From Gnetum montanum (Eukaryota; Streptophyta; Gnetopsida; Gnetales; Gnetaceae), in assembly GCA_015680685.1 (NCBI GenBank), contig MNCI01003445.1, positions 413,928 to 477,927 of the forward strand: 64,000 nucleotides of DNA, read 5' to 3'. Shown here one piece after another: positions 22,301 through 32,650 of the stretch. A program made the position numbers and the translations under genes. The first letter of the stretch is position 1; each line of letters begins with the position of its first letter. The notes below the pieces were generated by a model. That model worked only from the letters and a program-made list of their open reading frames with translations, searched no databases and was not told the DNA's origin.

Positions 22301-23671
22301 GAATCTGGTATATTTTTTGTTTTATTTTTTGCCTTGTGAATCGTTGTTTCCATTATTTGGTGTTTTAATTTTATGTTTTTTATTGCTTTTAGACGAAGAT
22401 ATTGAAACTAGGATGATTCCTACGATGTGGTTAGAAGTGCCTATGATAGAGGCTCCCCCTGAAATGACCACTGAAGCTAGTCCATCTCGCACTCATGAAC
22501 CATTTACTTGGACCGAAATGCCAAGCAAAATGGATTTTGTCACTAGTATCGTCGACGAGGTGGTCGAACACATTCAGCAAGCTCACCCTGAAATAGGTAC
22601 AGATGTCTCAAGCGTTTTCCTTTCTTCGATTTTCACATTCTTTTTTTGCCATCTAAGGTCTAATGCCTGTTCTTTTCATGTGGGTAGGGGCTAAAGTGAA
22701 GTGGGATCCGTCTGAGGCTATTTGTATTGATAGCTTGCCTACACTACTGCTAGAAGTTGAACAAGTATCAAGACAAGTGTATGATGAGGTGGCAGAATGT
22801 CCTGTGCATAATGCCAAATCGCTTTGGACCTGTAGGCGCTCCATTGAATAGCTATCGTTGCAGATCCAGGCAAGGGAAAGAGAGGTTTCCGAGTTATCCG
22901 CCGAACATGATGATCTCAAATCTCGTTATGAGTTTGCCTTGACTAGACTAATAGGTGATCATTCTTGGCGAACTTCCGAGATCACTTATGCCAGATATTG
23001 GAACTTGCTGAATCACCATGTATCACTGACTTGGGAGCTAGCGGAGCGTAAGGCCCAGATAGATTTACTGCCCCCCCAGTGTCAGGATTGGAAGGCTTTC
23101 ACTTCTAAGGTGCAGAAGTGGGATCAAGATGAGAAGAATCATAAGCATCATTACAAGAAGTCATTAAAAGAAGTATCTATAGAGAAGCGTCAACTGGAGA
23201 TGTTCGTTGAAGGTTTAGGCCTACGCTCTGCATTTGATACATTTTCCAAGCATACCATTGTTGAGATGGAATTGCCCAAGAGGGTAATTACGACTGCTTC
23301 TGGGGAGGTCTCTGTGGGTGAATTTCCCTTGAAACATCCCACATGGTCGACGGTTGAGAAAGGGAAGTCCGTAGCGAATGTCGATCTGGGTCTCGATGGG
23401 ACTGACTGGGCTAGTGTCTTCGAGGAAGAAATTCTCCGTCGGTTGGAATTCAGTTTAGGGGGGTCTCCTACAGTAAGAAGTTTATTCTTGTGAATTTTGT
23501 TCATTGAATAATGTTTGGGATTTTTCTCTTTTCTTTTTATGTTGATTGTTTTATTTTGCCTTTTCACAGGGTCAGGGTGATGATGATGTTCAAGAAGGTG
23601 GCCCTAGCGGAGTGGGTACCCATGGTGCTGGAGAGTCTGAAGGGGATAGCCCTCCCAACCCTGATGTTTAG
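19345..23671 (+). pseudogene. Eight-exon gene antisense to Tat1, unknown function, lightly decayed
   Basis: Model: exons 19345-19475, 20020-20459, 20535-20806, 20898-21943, 22059-22307, 22393-22596, 22688-23472 and 23570-23671. All introns are GT-AG and most donors read GTAAGT-like or GTA. Reading phase carries across six of seven introns; only the exon 2 to exon 3 join is off, next to a frameshift in exon 2. About 1,070 codons. It starts ATG in good context (GCGATGGG) and ends P-N-P-D-V-stop. Exons 1-4 look globular (words DLKPFLLVVELVGVLAWIG, LLPHGPYYLNSTLYLAARVH, FHLSIEFFLDLFSVPVDGV). Exons 5-6 are acidic linker. Exon 7 is rich in charged heptads (QAREREVSELSAEHDDL), a likely coiled coil. 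Exon 8 is Gly/Asp/Pro-rich. Damage: TAG at 19426-19428 and 20936-20938, several TGA, frameshifts near 20264 and 21420. I do not recognise the family. Because the introns lie antisense to the element they survive retrotransposition. Confidence 0.8.
19591..19910. repeat. 40-bp minisatellite, eight copies, in intron 1 of the antisense gene
   Basis: Eight units of exactly 40 bp, each like GTAAATGATTTTTCCAGCGT followed by GCAGGGTCTGCACGCTGAGC. Each unit ends in an ACGCTGAGCGT inverted repeat that overlaps the next unit. Copies differ by a few transitions. The array lies wholly between the donor at 19476 and the acceptor at 20019. Confidence 0.92.
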
Positions 23672-24097
23672 TTTTCATTTTGAAATTATCATGGCTCATA
23701 TTTTTACATGAGTCGTAGACTGAATGTTTTGCCTTGGGTTGTACATGAACTGATGAATGGAATTAGTTAACTGTTATAATTGTGCAACTATATATGACTA
23801 TATATATATATATATTATTTGAATTTTGAGCCTGTTTGAACATTGACAAACGTAGATTTAAGGTGGAATCTTTTTGCTCTTTTGGCTATTTTTGTTTAAA
23901 TGTAAACATGATGTGGCAATGTAAAATGTTTTGTTTGTTTTGTTGTTTAAGTGAAATGCATGAAGTAGGAATGCAAGCAGGAATGTAATTATAATCGAGG
24001 GATAATTGTGAAAAGGGAAATGTAAAGAAAAACTGTAACTGATAACATGACAATGTAAGCATAAATTCAAACAATGAACTTGAATTTCGGTTCCCAT

Positions 24098-24250
24098 GCA
24101 CTAGTTTAAGGCCATTTCGGGCCATGTGTAAACAAGAGAAGTTTCAAGTGATACTGGTGGGTTTCTTGGTAAACCGACCATTTCTGGCCATGGCTAGTTT
24201 TATTTCATTGCGGACATGTGATAGTTTAGTGTCATTTCAGATGATGTCTC
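24098..24250. repeat. AGTTTA-motif copies downstream of the antisense gene
   Basis: TAGTTTAAGGCCATTTCGGGCC, TAGTTTTATTTCATTGCGGAC and TAGTTTAGTGTCATTTCAGA occur in about 150 bases, with a weaker copy between. They match the cores at 18601-18688 and 14690-15033, so the antisense gene is flanked by the same motif on both sides. Confidence 0.65.
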
Positions 24251-25411
24251 GTGTTTACTAATTTTTTAGCATCTTTTTTATTTTTTTTTTGTTTTCATGG
24301 TAGCGTGGTATTTGACAGGGACAATTCGATATTTGGCATCTCCTTCGCTGATTACATTGAAAGGTAACTCTGACCAGGAGATGTCTAATGGAGCAAGTTT
24401 TGAGTCAATACTTTTGGACGCTTCTATTTTAAATGTTGTTTTCATGGTTTCTGAGGAATCACCCTCGATGTGCTAGTCATCCTTTCGGGTATTGTTTGTT
24501 TTGTTCATCACAGGTTTTTCGAGTTTATGTTTGCATTGTGGGTCATGCATTTTGGGCTCTTGGAATTTAACTTCAGAGCCTGGGTTTGCTTCCGTGTGAG
24601 ATGAGATGGTGGAGGTAGCAGTATCTCCATGGATAATGATCTCACCCCCTTCATATGGTATGTGAATTTCCTGATGGATGGGGGAAGACACCTCTTTTAA
24701 TTGGGCTAACTAGGATCACCCCAAGATTAAGTTGAAGCCAGGCATCTCATCGATAACCACAAAGTCAGCGGAGGTGGGGAACCGATCCCCTGCTATGAAG
24801 TCCAAGGTCAATGTACCCTTGACTAGTACTGATGACCCATTAAAAGACTTCAGACATGTTGTAGCCGTTGGCTTGATTAAGTCTATAAGGCCCAATTGTT
24901 CAATAACGGAGTAAGGTACCACATTTGTGGCCGCTCCATCATTTACATGTACTCGATGTATCTTGAACTGATTGACTTGTATGGTTATGAACATGGGTTC
25001 GTGAGTGACATCTCCTGTTCTCTCATTTATTTTAATGTTTTCTGGATGGAAGTTTAATGATTTGGATTTGGATTCTTGGTGTTTAGACATGACCGCATGT
25101 ATAGAGGGCTCATTCGTGGGTAGGTTCTCGCTAACAGGGATTGACGTCAACATTTGTACCGGGGCTTCACGATGAACTGATGAGGTCAAGACAAGGTCAT
25201 ATAAGCTTAATGACGTGTTCTTTTGTTTAAGGACCTGGGTGACCTGTGTTAGGGTGTTAGCTAAGTCTTTGCCATTGGGTGCATTCTTGTCCAAAGCTAG
25301 TTGATCCATTAGACCTAATAGCCGTATCTTGCACAGGGTGGTTTTGTGTTGCTTTCTGTGACTGTTGGTGTTGACATGGGTTGTGCTCTTGGTTCTTCCC
25401 TTTTGCGGCAC
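24251..25411 (-). pseudogene. Tat1 aspartic protease and downstream linker, decayed
   Basis: The minus frame 25411-24716 reads an upstream linker, then FITIQVNQFKIHRVHVNDGAATNVVPY with the active-site word V-N-D-G-A-A-T-N (the gypsy D-[ST]-G/D-G-[GA] region); I quote it here in parts: VHVNDGAATNVVP. VKGTLTLDF follows, then the flap and the closing FNLILG. The next three codons are TGA TCC TAG in place of the expected Arg-Pro-Trp, each one transition away. A hydrophilic tail (24691-24473, IHQEIHIPYEGGEIIIHGD) follows. The enzyme would cleave the Gag-Pol precursor. Confidence 0.82.
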
Positions 25412-28332
25412 ATGTTTGGTTCATTGTTGGTGGGACTCATAGGCACTACGCTTAATAGGGTTGGCCTCGGAGGCTCCAGTGCCAGTCGTTGTTCCTTTGT
25501 CGAATGTTCCTTCTCTAAATGTTCCCTCGTGAGCCTGTCTGCCAGGCATTCTCGTGTGGGTTGCGTGGGAGCGTGTGGAGTTGGAACACGGAGTTGTTTC
25601 GGGACTTGAATGACAAATGGGATGGGGCAGGTCACCGTTGTTGCCTCTGCCATAGCAATCGCTGGTGGCACCCGGACCACAGAGGGGGTAAGTTGGTTCG
25701 ACAGTGTCATGCTAGCAGTTGTATTAGTAGGAGGCACCCTAACGACAAACGATTTAGTTTGGGGTGGCACTTGCATTGTCGCCACAGCAGGAGGCACTTG
25801 AATGACAAAAGGTTTGCGTGAGGTAGGAGGACCGCATGAGGGATAAGTAGTTTATAATGATGTTTGCGGGGTGGAGGGAACATGAACCACGAAAGGTTTC
25901 CTAGATGTTTCACTGCTATTGTCTACGTAAATAGTGTTGATCATGTAGGGCGCTTCTTTGGTGTTCAGGGGATCTTTATATATACCCATGGACTGGTTTT
26001 GCGGTTTGACTAGGTTAGCCTCGTCAAATGTGATCTCGCCTGCATCGATCATTCATTGAATATCTTGCTTCAAAGTGAAGCAATAGTCTGTGCCATGTCC
26101 ATTTTGTTGATGGTATTCATAGAAACGGTCTACCCTGAAGCCTTTTGGAACTGGGGGCTCGTCCGGGGTCACCAAGCCCAGGTTGTCGATCAATTGGAAA
26201 AATTGATCATGTCTCTAAATTGCCGTGGGGGACAATTGCTTATGCTTCATCAGCCCAGCCTTCAGTAGTTGGTTGAACAGTTGTGAAGGTTTCATGGGCA
26301 GTGGTGTGTACTGAAAGGGGTCTCTCCTCTCAAAATTTCATGCTTGGCTTGGTGTAACGTCTTGGGAGGTGGACAGCCTAGGTGTAGCATTAGAGGGAGG
26401 TTTAGTGTAGCTGGCGGGGGCGGTAGGCAGTTTACCTTATTGCTGGGCAGCTGTTCGTTGAGTCTCTACTAATGCTGCCACTGTTGGTTTAGCCTTTTCC
26501 TTATCTTTTTTAGTATGTTGATTTTTAAAGGCTATGTAGGCGGGGTCATGATTGTTTTGTGCTGCCTCTTCTATGTTCTTTATCTGGACAAAGGCTTGGT
26601 TTAGAGTGCATGCATTTAGGTAGTACAACTTAGATTTGATGAAATCATTTACTGCTCCCTTTAAGATCGTGAGCAAGTAAGTCTCAGGTATCGTTTCATG
26701 GAGTTCATTCAATGCAGCACTCCATCTCTGAATGAGTTTCTGTACAGGCTCAAGGGGTGCTTGTTTCACTTGTATTAGGCTATCTAATGTAGCTTCACAT
26801 TTTAGATTATATTTAAACCTGGTCACGAACTGGTGTAAAAGGTCTTCTAGGAAAGATATAGAATTGCGCGGTAGAGCCCAGTACCAGTCTAATGCTCTCC
26901 CCATAAGGGACATGGCAAAGACACGCAGGATTGCATGAGGCCATGCCTAAAGTAATAAACTTTCTAATCTAAACATGACTAGATGGGTGTTGGGGTCTCC
27001 CTCCCCATTGTATTTGGTTAATTGAGGCAAAGACATGCCTTTTGGCAACGTCAATGGCGGCACTGAAGAACTAATAGGATCATCTTGGTAAAAGTCCAAG
27101 ACCTTAAGCTCTTTGCTGTTAGCTATTTTAAGGTGTCTTACCTCCTCAGTAAGTTCTTGCATCATTTTTTTAGCATCTGCCCAGTCTTGAGCATTGGGTG
27201 AAGCAATAGGTTGTTGTGACGTGGGGAGGTTAGACTGTTGCACGGTGGGCGGGAAGGCAGAAAATTGAGTAGTCGAGAATTGCGTTTGTGGTATGTTTAT
27301 TGCAGGTGTCGCTAAAGGTGGCATGCCATAAGGGAAGGGCTGTTGTTGTTGTATCTAGGGGATGTTCATGGATGGGATTGTGAGAGGAGGCATATTGTGA
27401 TGAAGGGGTTGATGCGGCTGCACGCTGGTCATAGCCCATTGTCCCGTTGTGGTTTGCGAGGGAATACTTTGCACTTGTTGAGTTGTGACCATGAAATGTG
27501 CTCCCTGAGTTTGTATTCGAGGTATATAGTGAGGAGTTGTAGAAGCTAGTATCACAGATGGCATTCCAAGGATCTGAGATGGGAGTGTGATGCCTACATT
27601 GGGCTGAAGGAGTTGTTGTGGTTGCATTTGTAAGAGAGAGGGTGACATGGTGACGGGAGGAATAATGGAGAGGGGTCACGTATTGAATTGTGCATCGGTC
27701 ACAGGAGGAGTGGGGACGAGAGCAGATGCCTCTTGTTGAGGCACATGTGCTTTAGTGATTTTAAATGGTTGGAAGGACATTGTCTCCTCCATGAATGGGT
27801 GAAATGATGGGTTTGCATAAGTTTGTGGGCTGAGGGTATGATATGAATCCTCATGTTTGGATTGAGCCGCGAAATCATCTTCCTTCTCTATTTGGGAGTT
27901 GGGCATGGGCTAGTCTAGAGGCTGATTCCTTGCTAGGAGGAGCTCTGAGATGAGCTCAGAGTAGTGCTCGGGGAGAGGGATGATGTCATGCAGGGAAGGG
28001 ATGAACTCATGTCCTCCCCTATGAAACAGTTTGTATTGTCTCTTAACCTCCATTTCGGTTTGATCCACTGCTAGGCCAGTTTGGATTTTTACGCATATAA
28101 AATTATATTGCTCCTGTGTTATAATGTTAAATGATAGGTTCCTCCCTTGCAGTCTGAGAGACCGGCGAGTTCCCACTGTGGGTTGTGCTACAGGTTGTTG
28201 AATGGCCATGGGGCCTATGATATCTGTGATGGGCTTGGTTGAAGTGCTAGGATTCGTAGTGTTCATGATGAAATGGTTGTGAATATAACATAGTGGAAGG
28301 GATGTGAAACGGGTATACTTATCAGCGTACAC
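25412..28332 (-). pseudogene. Tat1 gag, decayed
   Basis: Minus frames run almost unbroken from about 28332 to 25.4 kb, with about ten single-codon stops and few frame changes. The N-terminal part (28332-27910) is basic with RRSLRLQGRNLSF. Then comes a long Pro/Gln-rich spacer (27906-27230). The capsid (Retrotrans_gag) region lies at about 27090-26540 with the word LPKGMSLPQLTKYNGEGDP, then MGRALDWYWALP, FVTRFKY and IPETYLLTILKGA. A Tat-type finger near 26080 reads FYEYHQQNGHGTDYCFTLKQ, where the first Cys of C-x-Y-H is now Tyr. A Pro/Val-rich repeat tail (VVRVPP, VIQVP words) leads into protease. It forms the virus-like particle. Confidence 0.85.
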
Positions 28333-28830
28333 CTAAGTTCATAGCGTACAGTGTATAGACTAGATCTCAGCGTATAGGCTTCAACAACTAGCATATGGAG
28401 ACAGTGTACAGCGTGCAAGTGGGCTCGACTACCTGTAGATAGGGTCTACAACGTATAGCGTGTAAGTGGGCTCGGCTACGTGTAGATAGGGTCTACAACA
28501 TACAGTGTGCAAGTGGGCTGGGTAGCATGTAGACAGGGTCTATAGCGTACAGCTTGTAAGTGGGCTGGACAACGTGTAGACAAGGTCTACAACGTACAGG
28601 TTTTCAGAGTGGCGTGTAGACAGAGTTTTCAGTGTACAGGTTTTCAGAGCGGCATGTAGATAGAGTTTTTAGGGTACAGGTTTATAGAGTGGCGTGTAGA
28701 CTGAGTCTTTAGCGTACAGGTTTTGATGTTTGCAGCATGGGATGTTTACAACGTGTAGACGTTGGGAATGTTTGCAGCGTGTAGACGCTGGGAATGTTTG
28801 CAATGTGTAGATGCTGGGAGTGTTGCAGAA
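28333..28830. repeat. Degenerate repeats in the Tat1 leader
   Basis: Imperfect repeats of GCGTGTAGACAGGGTCTACA and GTACAGGTTTTCAGAGTGGC lie between gag and the primer site. The shared GCGT/ACGC words link this region with the LTR repeats and the 40-bp minisatellite. Confidence 0.65.
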
Positions 28831-28940
28831 CAAGTTACTAATTTTGGAGGTTCAGAATTGTTGAGTCTGAGGATGCCCAGCAGTAGGTCGGTAGTACAGG
28901 GAGCAGGTGTGTGAGATCAAGTTAGATTCAGATAGTTTCA

Positions 28941-28959
28941 GGCCCTCCTTCTAGTGCCA
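28941..28959 (-). other. Tat1 primer binding site
   Basis: On the minus strand TGGCACTAGAAGGAGGGCC lies five bases inside the 5' LTR. Position and the leading TGG fit pairing with a tRNA CCA end. I could not name the tRNA with certainty. Confidence 0.65.
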
Positions 28960-29540
28960 TTTTCTGTACTGTCCGAAATCATCGGTCTCTAGCTGGAATG
29001 AAACAGAAACCAGGAGATCCTCGGGCAAGCACAAAAGACCCTACCTTTGCTTGAGGGTAAGCTGGAATTAACGAAGGTAGAGTACCTTGAATGGTCCGCA
29101 AAGGGATCAGACAAGGATTTCCCCGAACGTACACCGTTATACTGTACACTGGGTTATACGTAAACGGCGTAACTAATGTCAAATGGAGCATAAACGTACA
29201 TGAATGTAAACAATAAGCATAAAATAATGAACAAAAAATTGTAACAAATCTTAGCAAAATAAATGTGGCGATATTATTGCAAAATGGAAAGTTACAATGC
29301 ACTAGTCTAACGCAGTTGTGAATCTGACACAAGGCGGACGGAAGGCTTCGATGGATGTAGGGGGATGATTGTTCATTGGATTCAATTGTAAGCACAGCGT
29401 AAAGGCTGTATGCTCAGCATGCAGGATGGAAGTCCAGCGTCTCGGATTAAGCGTTCTGGCTATTCTCTTTGTGTGGATTGCCCCAAATTTTTGCTCCGAT
29501 CTTTGAATTTTTTCCACCACGAACTAGTCAAAAATCAGGG

Positions 29541-29550
29541 TTTTTATACA
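29541..29550 (-). promoter_or_regulatory. TATA-like box of the Tat1 5' LTR
   Basis: Minus strand TGTATAAAAAC, conserved in the other LTR (12959-12969), followed downstream by a GC-rich ACCCTGATTTTTG stretch. It is the likely core promoter of the genomic RNA; the start site is not determined. Confidence 0.55.
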
Positions 29551-29937
29551 TGTTTAGACATTAGACTCGGATCTGAGAGGGGATGATTGGCTGTGGGATG
29601 CTGGACTCTCAGGTCGGGTGACATGTGGCATGTTGACCGAGTGCGAAAGAATAAAATTTTACAAATGTACAGCGTGCTGCACGATAGTGTATATTGCTGC
29701 ACACCAACGTATATTGCTGTACACCAGTGTGTACACACTAGGCATGTGAACTTGGCATACAGACTTGACTAAAACAAGAGAAGTTATTTTTACAAACTAC
29801 TGCTACAGCAGGAAGCATCAAATTCGGCCCTAGGATTTGAATTCGGATGTCACGAGAATGTTGCCTGCAAGTGTTCAGCTCGGTTGGACTTGATCTGACA
29901 TAGTTCTAGAGAGCTTTGATTGGTATACGTTGTGTTA

Positions 29938-30026
29938 GACACTGGGCATACATGCTGTACACACTGGGCGTATACACTGTANGACACTGGGCATACATGC
30001 TGTACACACTGGGCGTATACACTGTA
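29938..30026. repeat. Exact 44-bp duplication around a single N (likely assembly artefact)
   Basis: 29938-29981 and 29983-30026 are identical over 44 bases and separated by one N at 29982, the only N in the window. This is what an unmerged overlap between contig ends looks like, inside a short-repeat part of the LTR. Confidence 0.8.
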
Positions 30027-30333
30027 CACACTGGGTGTATATGCTGGGTGTGCATGCTAGGCGTATACGCTGTAAACTTGCACGCTGGGCGTATACGTTG
30101 GATACTTGCTGCATACTCAGTGAAAACTGGGTTTTTTGAGTTCAAAACCTGCCAGGTTTAACACCAGATTTCGCCGTAATGTTTTGCGGGTCCCAAGGAA
30201 CCATTTCTTGTTGAGTTTGACTTTGCCTAAAGCTATCTGTGAGGCCTTCAAGCTTCAGTCATGCTGGGGAGCATCATGACTTAGCTCGATTCTTGTTGGA
30301 GAAGTACTAAGCTCAGAATTTTGTGGTGTTTCA

Positions 30334-30338
30334 TTACC
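30334..30338 (+). repeat. Target-site duplication of Tat1, right copy (TTACC)
   Basis: Identical to 12381-12385. Confidence 0.9.
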
Positions 30339-30839
30339 TAGAATAAATTTGGAAGATGGGGTCCACTCTTTAAAGCACAATATTAAAACTAATATAAATT
30401 TGATTAACCAAATCATTAATTACAGCTATTAACAATTATTATTAATGTGATAATCTACCATTAATCCATAATTTTCTATGCCTATGGATTTCCCATGAGG
30501 TTTCTAATAGCTCTTGATTATAAACATAAATCCTTTAGATAAACCCTTATGATTGTCCAATGATTAGGTTATTTTTATGACCAGTATCAACTTCATAGCA
30601 ATCATAGGTTCCAAATCCTCACTATTATTCTAAATAAGGTTTGATATACTAACAACATTGCCACAAGTTAACAAATCAACTTTGAAGTCAACCAACCATT
30701 TTTGTATCAATTGCCTTTTTACAAATCAAGTTAGTTAATGAAGTTCTATTAATATTAAGTACATGTCACTAAGTTGATGAACTAACTTTAATGTTAACTT
30801 ATCATGACCAACTAGCCATTCTTATATTAGTAGACTAAT
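30339..30839. other. Continuation of the Tat1 insertion target, no gene seen
   Basis: Originally contiguous with the sequence ending at 12385. AT-rich, no recognisable frame. Confidence 0.4.
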
Positions 30840-31698
30840 TGTTGCATCCTAGCTTTTTGACACCTTGAACATGCCCATATGCACTCGAAATGTCTACTAG
30901 ATGTTATTTGATAGGGGGAAATTTTGACTTTTTTGCTTTATTTTCTATACTTTTCCTTTATATATTATTATTTTTCTTTTGTATGTTGAAGAGGATGTGG
31001 AGTGCTAATGAGGAGGAAAGTAGTTAATTATAACCAATGAGTGTTAATGAGGAGAGGAGCAGTTAACCATAAGTTTTATTATTTTTCTTTTGTACCCCTT
31101 GGGCAATTCCATCTTTTATGGAAACTAAACTGGGGATAACTAATTAAAATAGTTATACAATGGTTATATAAATGGACCTTGGTGATGGAGTAAAAATAAA
31201 TTTTTAAACATTGATTTAATTTTATTTTTTTTAATGTTTAAAAGCTCTATGGAACTAAAAACATTAATGCTACAATGCATGTTGGATGTGTTTTCTTTTT
31301 GCAAAGATAGTTCAACGTTGGCTTTATCCTAGAAAAGATAAGTACTTTTATACTTTCATTCTTATAAATAGGATAAATATGCTCATTATCTAGAAATTGG
31401 TAATGATTTGGTGTCACTTAGTAATAGATTGCTAAATGATTAATGTTTAGAATTAAGTTTTATTTCTCTTTTTATTGTTTGTATATAGTTAGTTTAAATC
31501 ATGTGTCACCTACTGCTCAAAACATCTATGGTCAAGGATGATAGATGAGAGGGTTAGTTTGGTTGTTCATATATCTTTGAACTTACTTGTTGATTATATA
31601 TTATAATAATTATGATGAGTTAGGTAATATACCACTTTTACTACTTTGACATTAATTTGAAATATTGCTTTTTTCAATTGCCCTAAATCTGACTTGTT
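30840..31698 (+). repeat. Probable 5' LTR of element 3
   Basis: Lies directly before the primer site at 31699, begins TGTTGCATCC, and contains a TATATAAAT box at 31166-31174 about 530 bases before the primer site. No second copy was found downstream, so the start is a guess and the right edge lacks a clean CA. Confidence 0.4.
31166..31174 (+). promoter_or_regulatory. TATA-like box of the element 3 LTR
   Basis: TATATAAAT in the presumed LTR on the coding strand of element 3. Confidence 0.4.
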
Positions 31699-31720
31699 AT
31701 TTTTGGTGCTGTTGCCAAGA
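31699..31720 (+). other. Athila-type primer binding site of element 3
   Basis: TTTTGGTGCTGTTGCCAAGA resembles TTTTGGCGCCGTTGCCGGGG, the primer site common in Athila-like plant gypsy elements, differing mainly by C-to-T and G-to-A changes. Confidence 0.75.
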
Positions 31721-31739
31721 AATGACACTATTTAATGGA

Positions 31740-32650
31740 TATAGGATGACACCTAAACCAAGAGTGTTTAGGAGAGATAAGAACAGAAGGTGAAGGGATG
31801 AATATGGAAGGTTCATTATAGAACCTAAGGACCACACTATCCTCTATCATTAAGAAATAAATTATTTAACTAAGCATAGAGAAGAACAACTTAGGAGAAG
31901 ACATTGAAACTTTTATCCTTCAAGCTACTAGACTAATTAGAGAAGCCATAAAATGAGAGTTGGCCTAGAAGGGGATTAACTTGGATGAGGTAGATGCCTC
32001 ATCTAGGAGAACATATAGGAACATAATCTACAAGGAGGATGACGACTCCTCCCCATTGTGCTTAGATTATTATGTGGAATCTAACAATCATCCAATTGAT
32101 AGCTGTATGCTAGAGGAATGATCCAATAATAGGCCAAGTATTAATTTGACCACCATTCCTATCTTTGAAGGGGAGAGCGATGAAGATGCCATGTTCCACC
32201 TTAGTATATTCAGCTCATTTTGCTAGGAAAATTATATAGACATTGAACTATAGTATCTGAGGTACTTCCATAGTTCACTAAAAAATAACATTGCCCTATG
32301 GTTCCATAGACTCCCAAGAAATACTATAAAAACCTAGGAGCAATTGAGAAACATTTTTATTTAGAAATACCTACCCTTATGAACCTATGAGAAACTTAGA
32401 GATGAAATCCAACAGATGAAATAAAAAGAGGATGAAGCTTTTACAAAATACATAGATAGATACCAAATGGCCCTAGGAAGATGCTCTAACCATAATATTC
32501 AATTAAGGGAAAGGCTTAGGATTTGGTAAGGGGACTTACTTCATCCATAGCCAAGGAATTAGACTTTGTAGTAGGAGAAGACATCTCAGCACTTAGCCTT
32601 ATGGAAATACAATGAATACTAGACACATTTTATCATATGAGTTAGGGGTA
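31740..32650 (+). pseudogene. Element 3 gag, decayed
   Basis: Plus frames hold the capsid region near 32.16-32.56 kb: GESDEDAMFHLSIF, then ALWFHRLPRNTIKT, EQLRNIFI and KYLPL, KLRDEIQQMK, AFTKYIDRYQMALGRCSNH. These match the Retrotrans_gag pattern W-x-x-x-L-P-x-x-S-I. TAG stops fall where Trp or Gln is expected. The N-terminal part (CRRWRDEYGRF) and the C-terminal part are heavily interrupted. Confidence 0.65.

Larger units (their letters stand above)
12386..30333 (-). mobile_element. Tat1: complete 17.9-kb Tat-lineage Ty3/gypsy LTR retrotransposon
   Basis: The ends are set by two related LTRs (12386-13673 and 28965-30333), both TG...CA on the plus strand, and an exact TTACC duplication outside them. 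In element order (minus strand) it has 5' LTR, primer site, repeat-rich leader, gag, protease, a 5.8-kb insert with an antisense spliced gene, reverse transcriptase, RNase H, a second archaeal-type RNase H, integrase, motif array, polypurine tract and 3' LTR. The second RNase H and the size place it in the Tat (Ogre-like) lineage. No chromodomain is seen after integrase. All protein frames are interrupted, mostly by single transitions. The LTRs differ at roughly one site in ten over their first 170 bases (counted by eye), so the insertion is old. Confidence 0.92.
28965..30333 (-). repeat. Tat1 5' LTR
   Basis: Matches 12386-13673 end to end and is about 80 bp longer, mainly from a 44-bp duplication around the single N at 29982 plus extra repeat units. 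In element sense it starts TGAAACACC and ends GGACAGTACA. It contains the promoter-like TATA near 29541. Confidence 0.93.

Noticed and set aside
23790-23816. TA-rich run as an origin or hairpin
   Set aside because: It is a short simple repeat downstream of the antisense gene, with no further signal.
25346-25821. Plus-strand ORFs over the Tat1 gag-protease region
   Set aside because: They are antisense shadows of the minus-strand gag tail, with no splice sites or domain and mutually overlapping frames, unlike the gene at 19345-23671.
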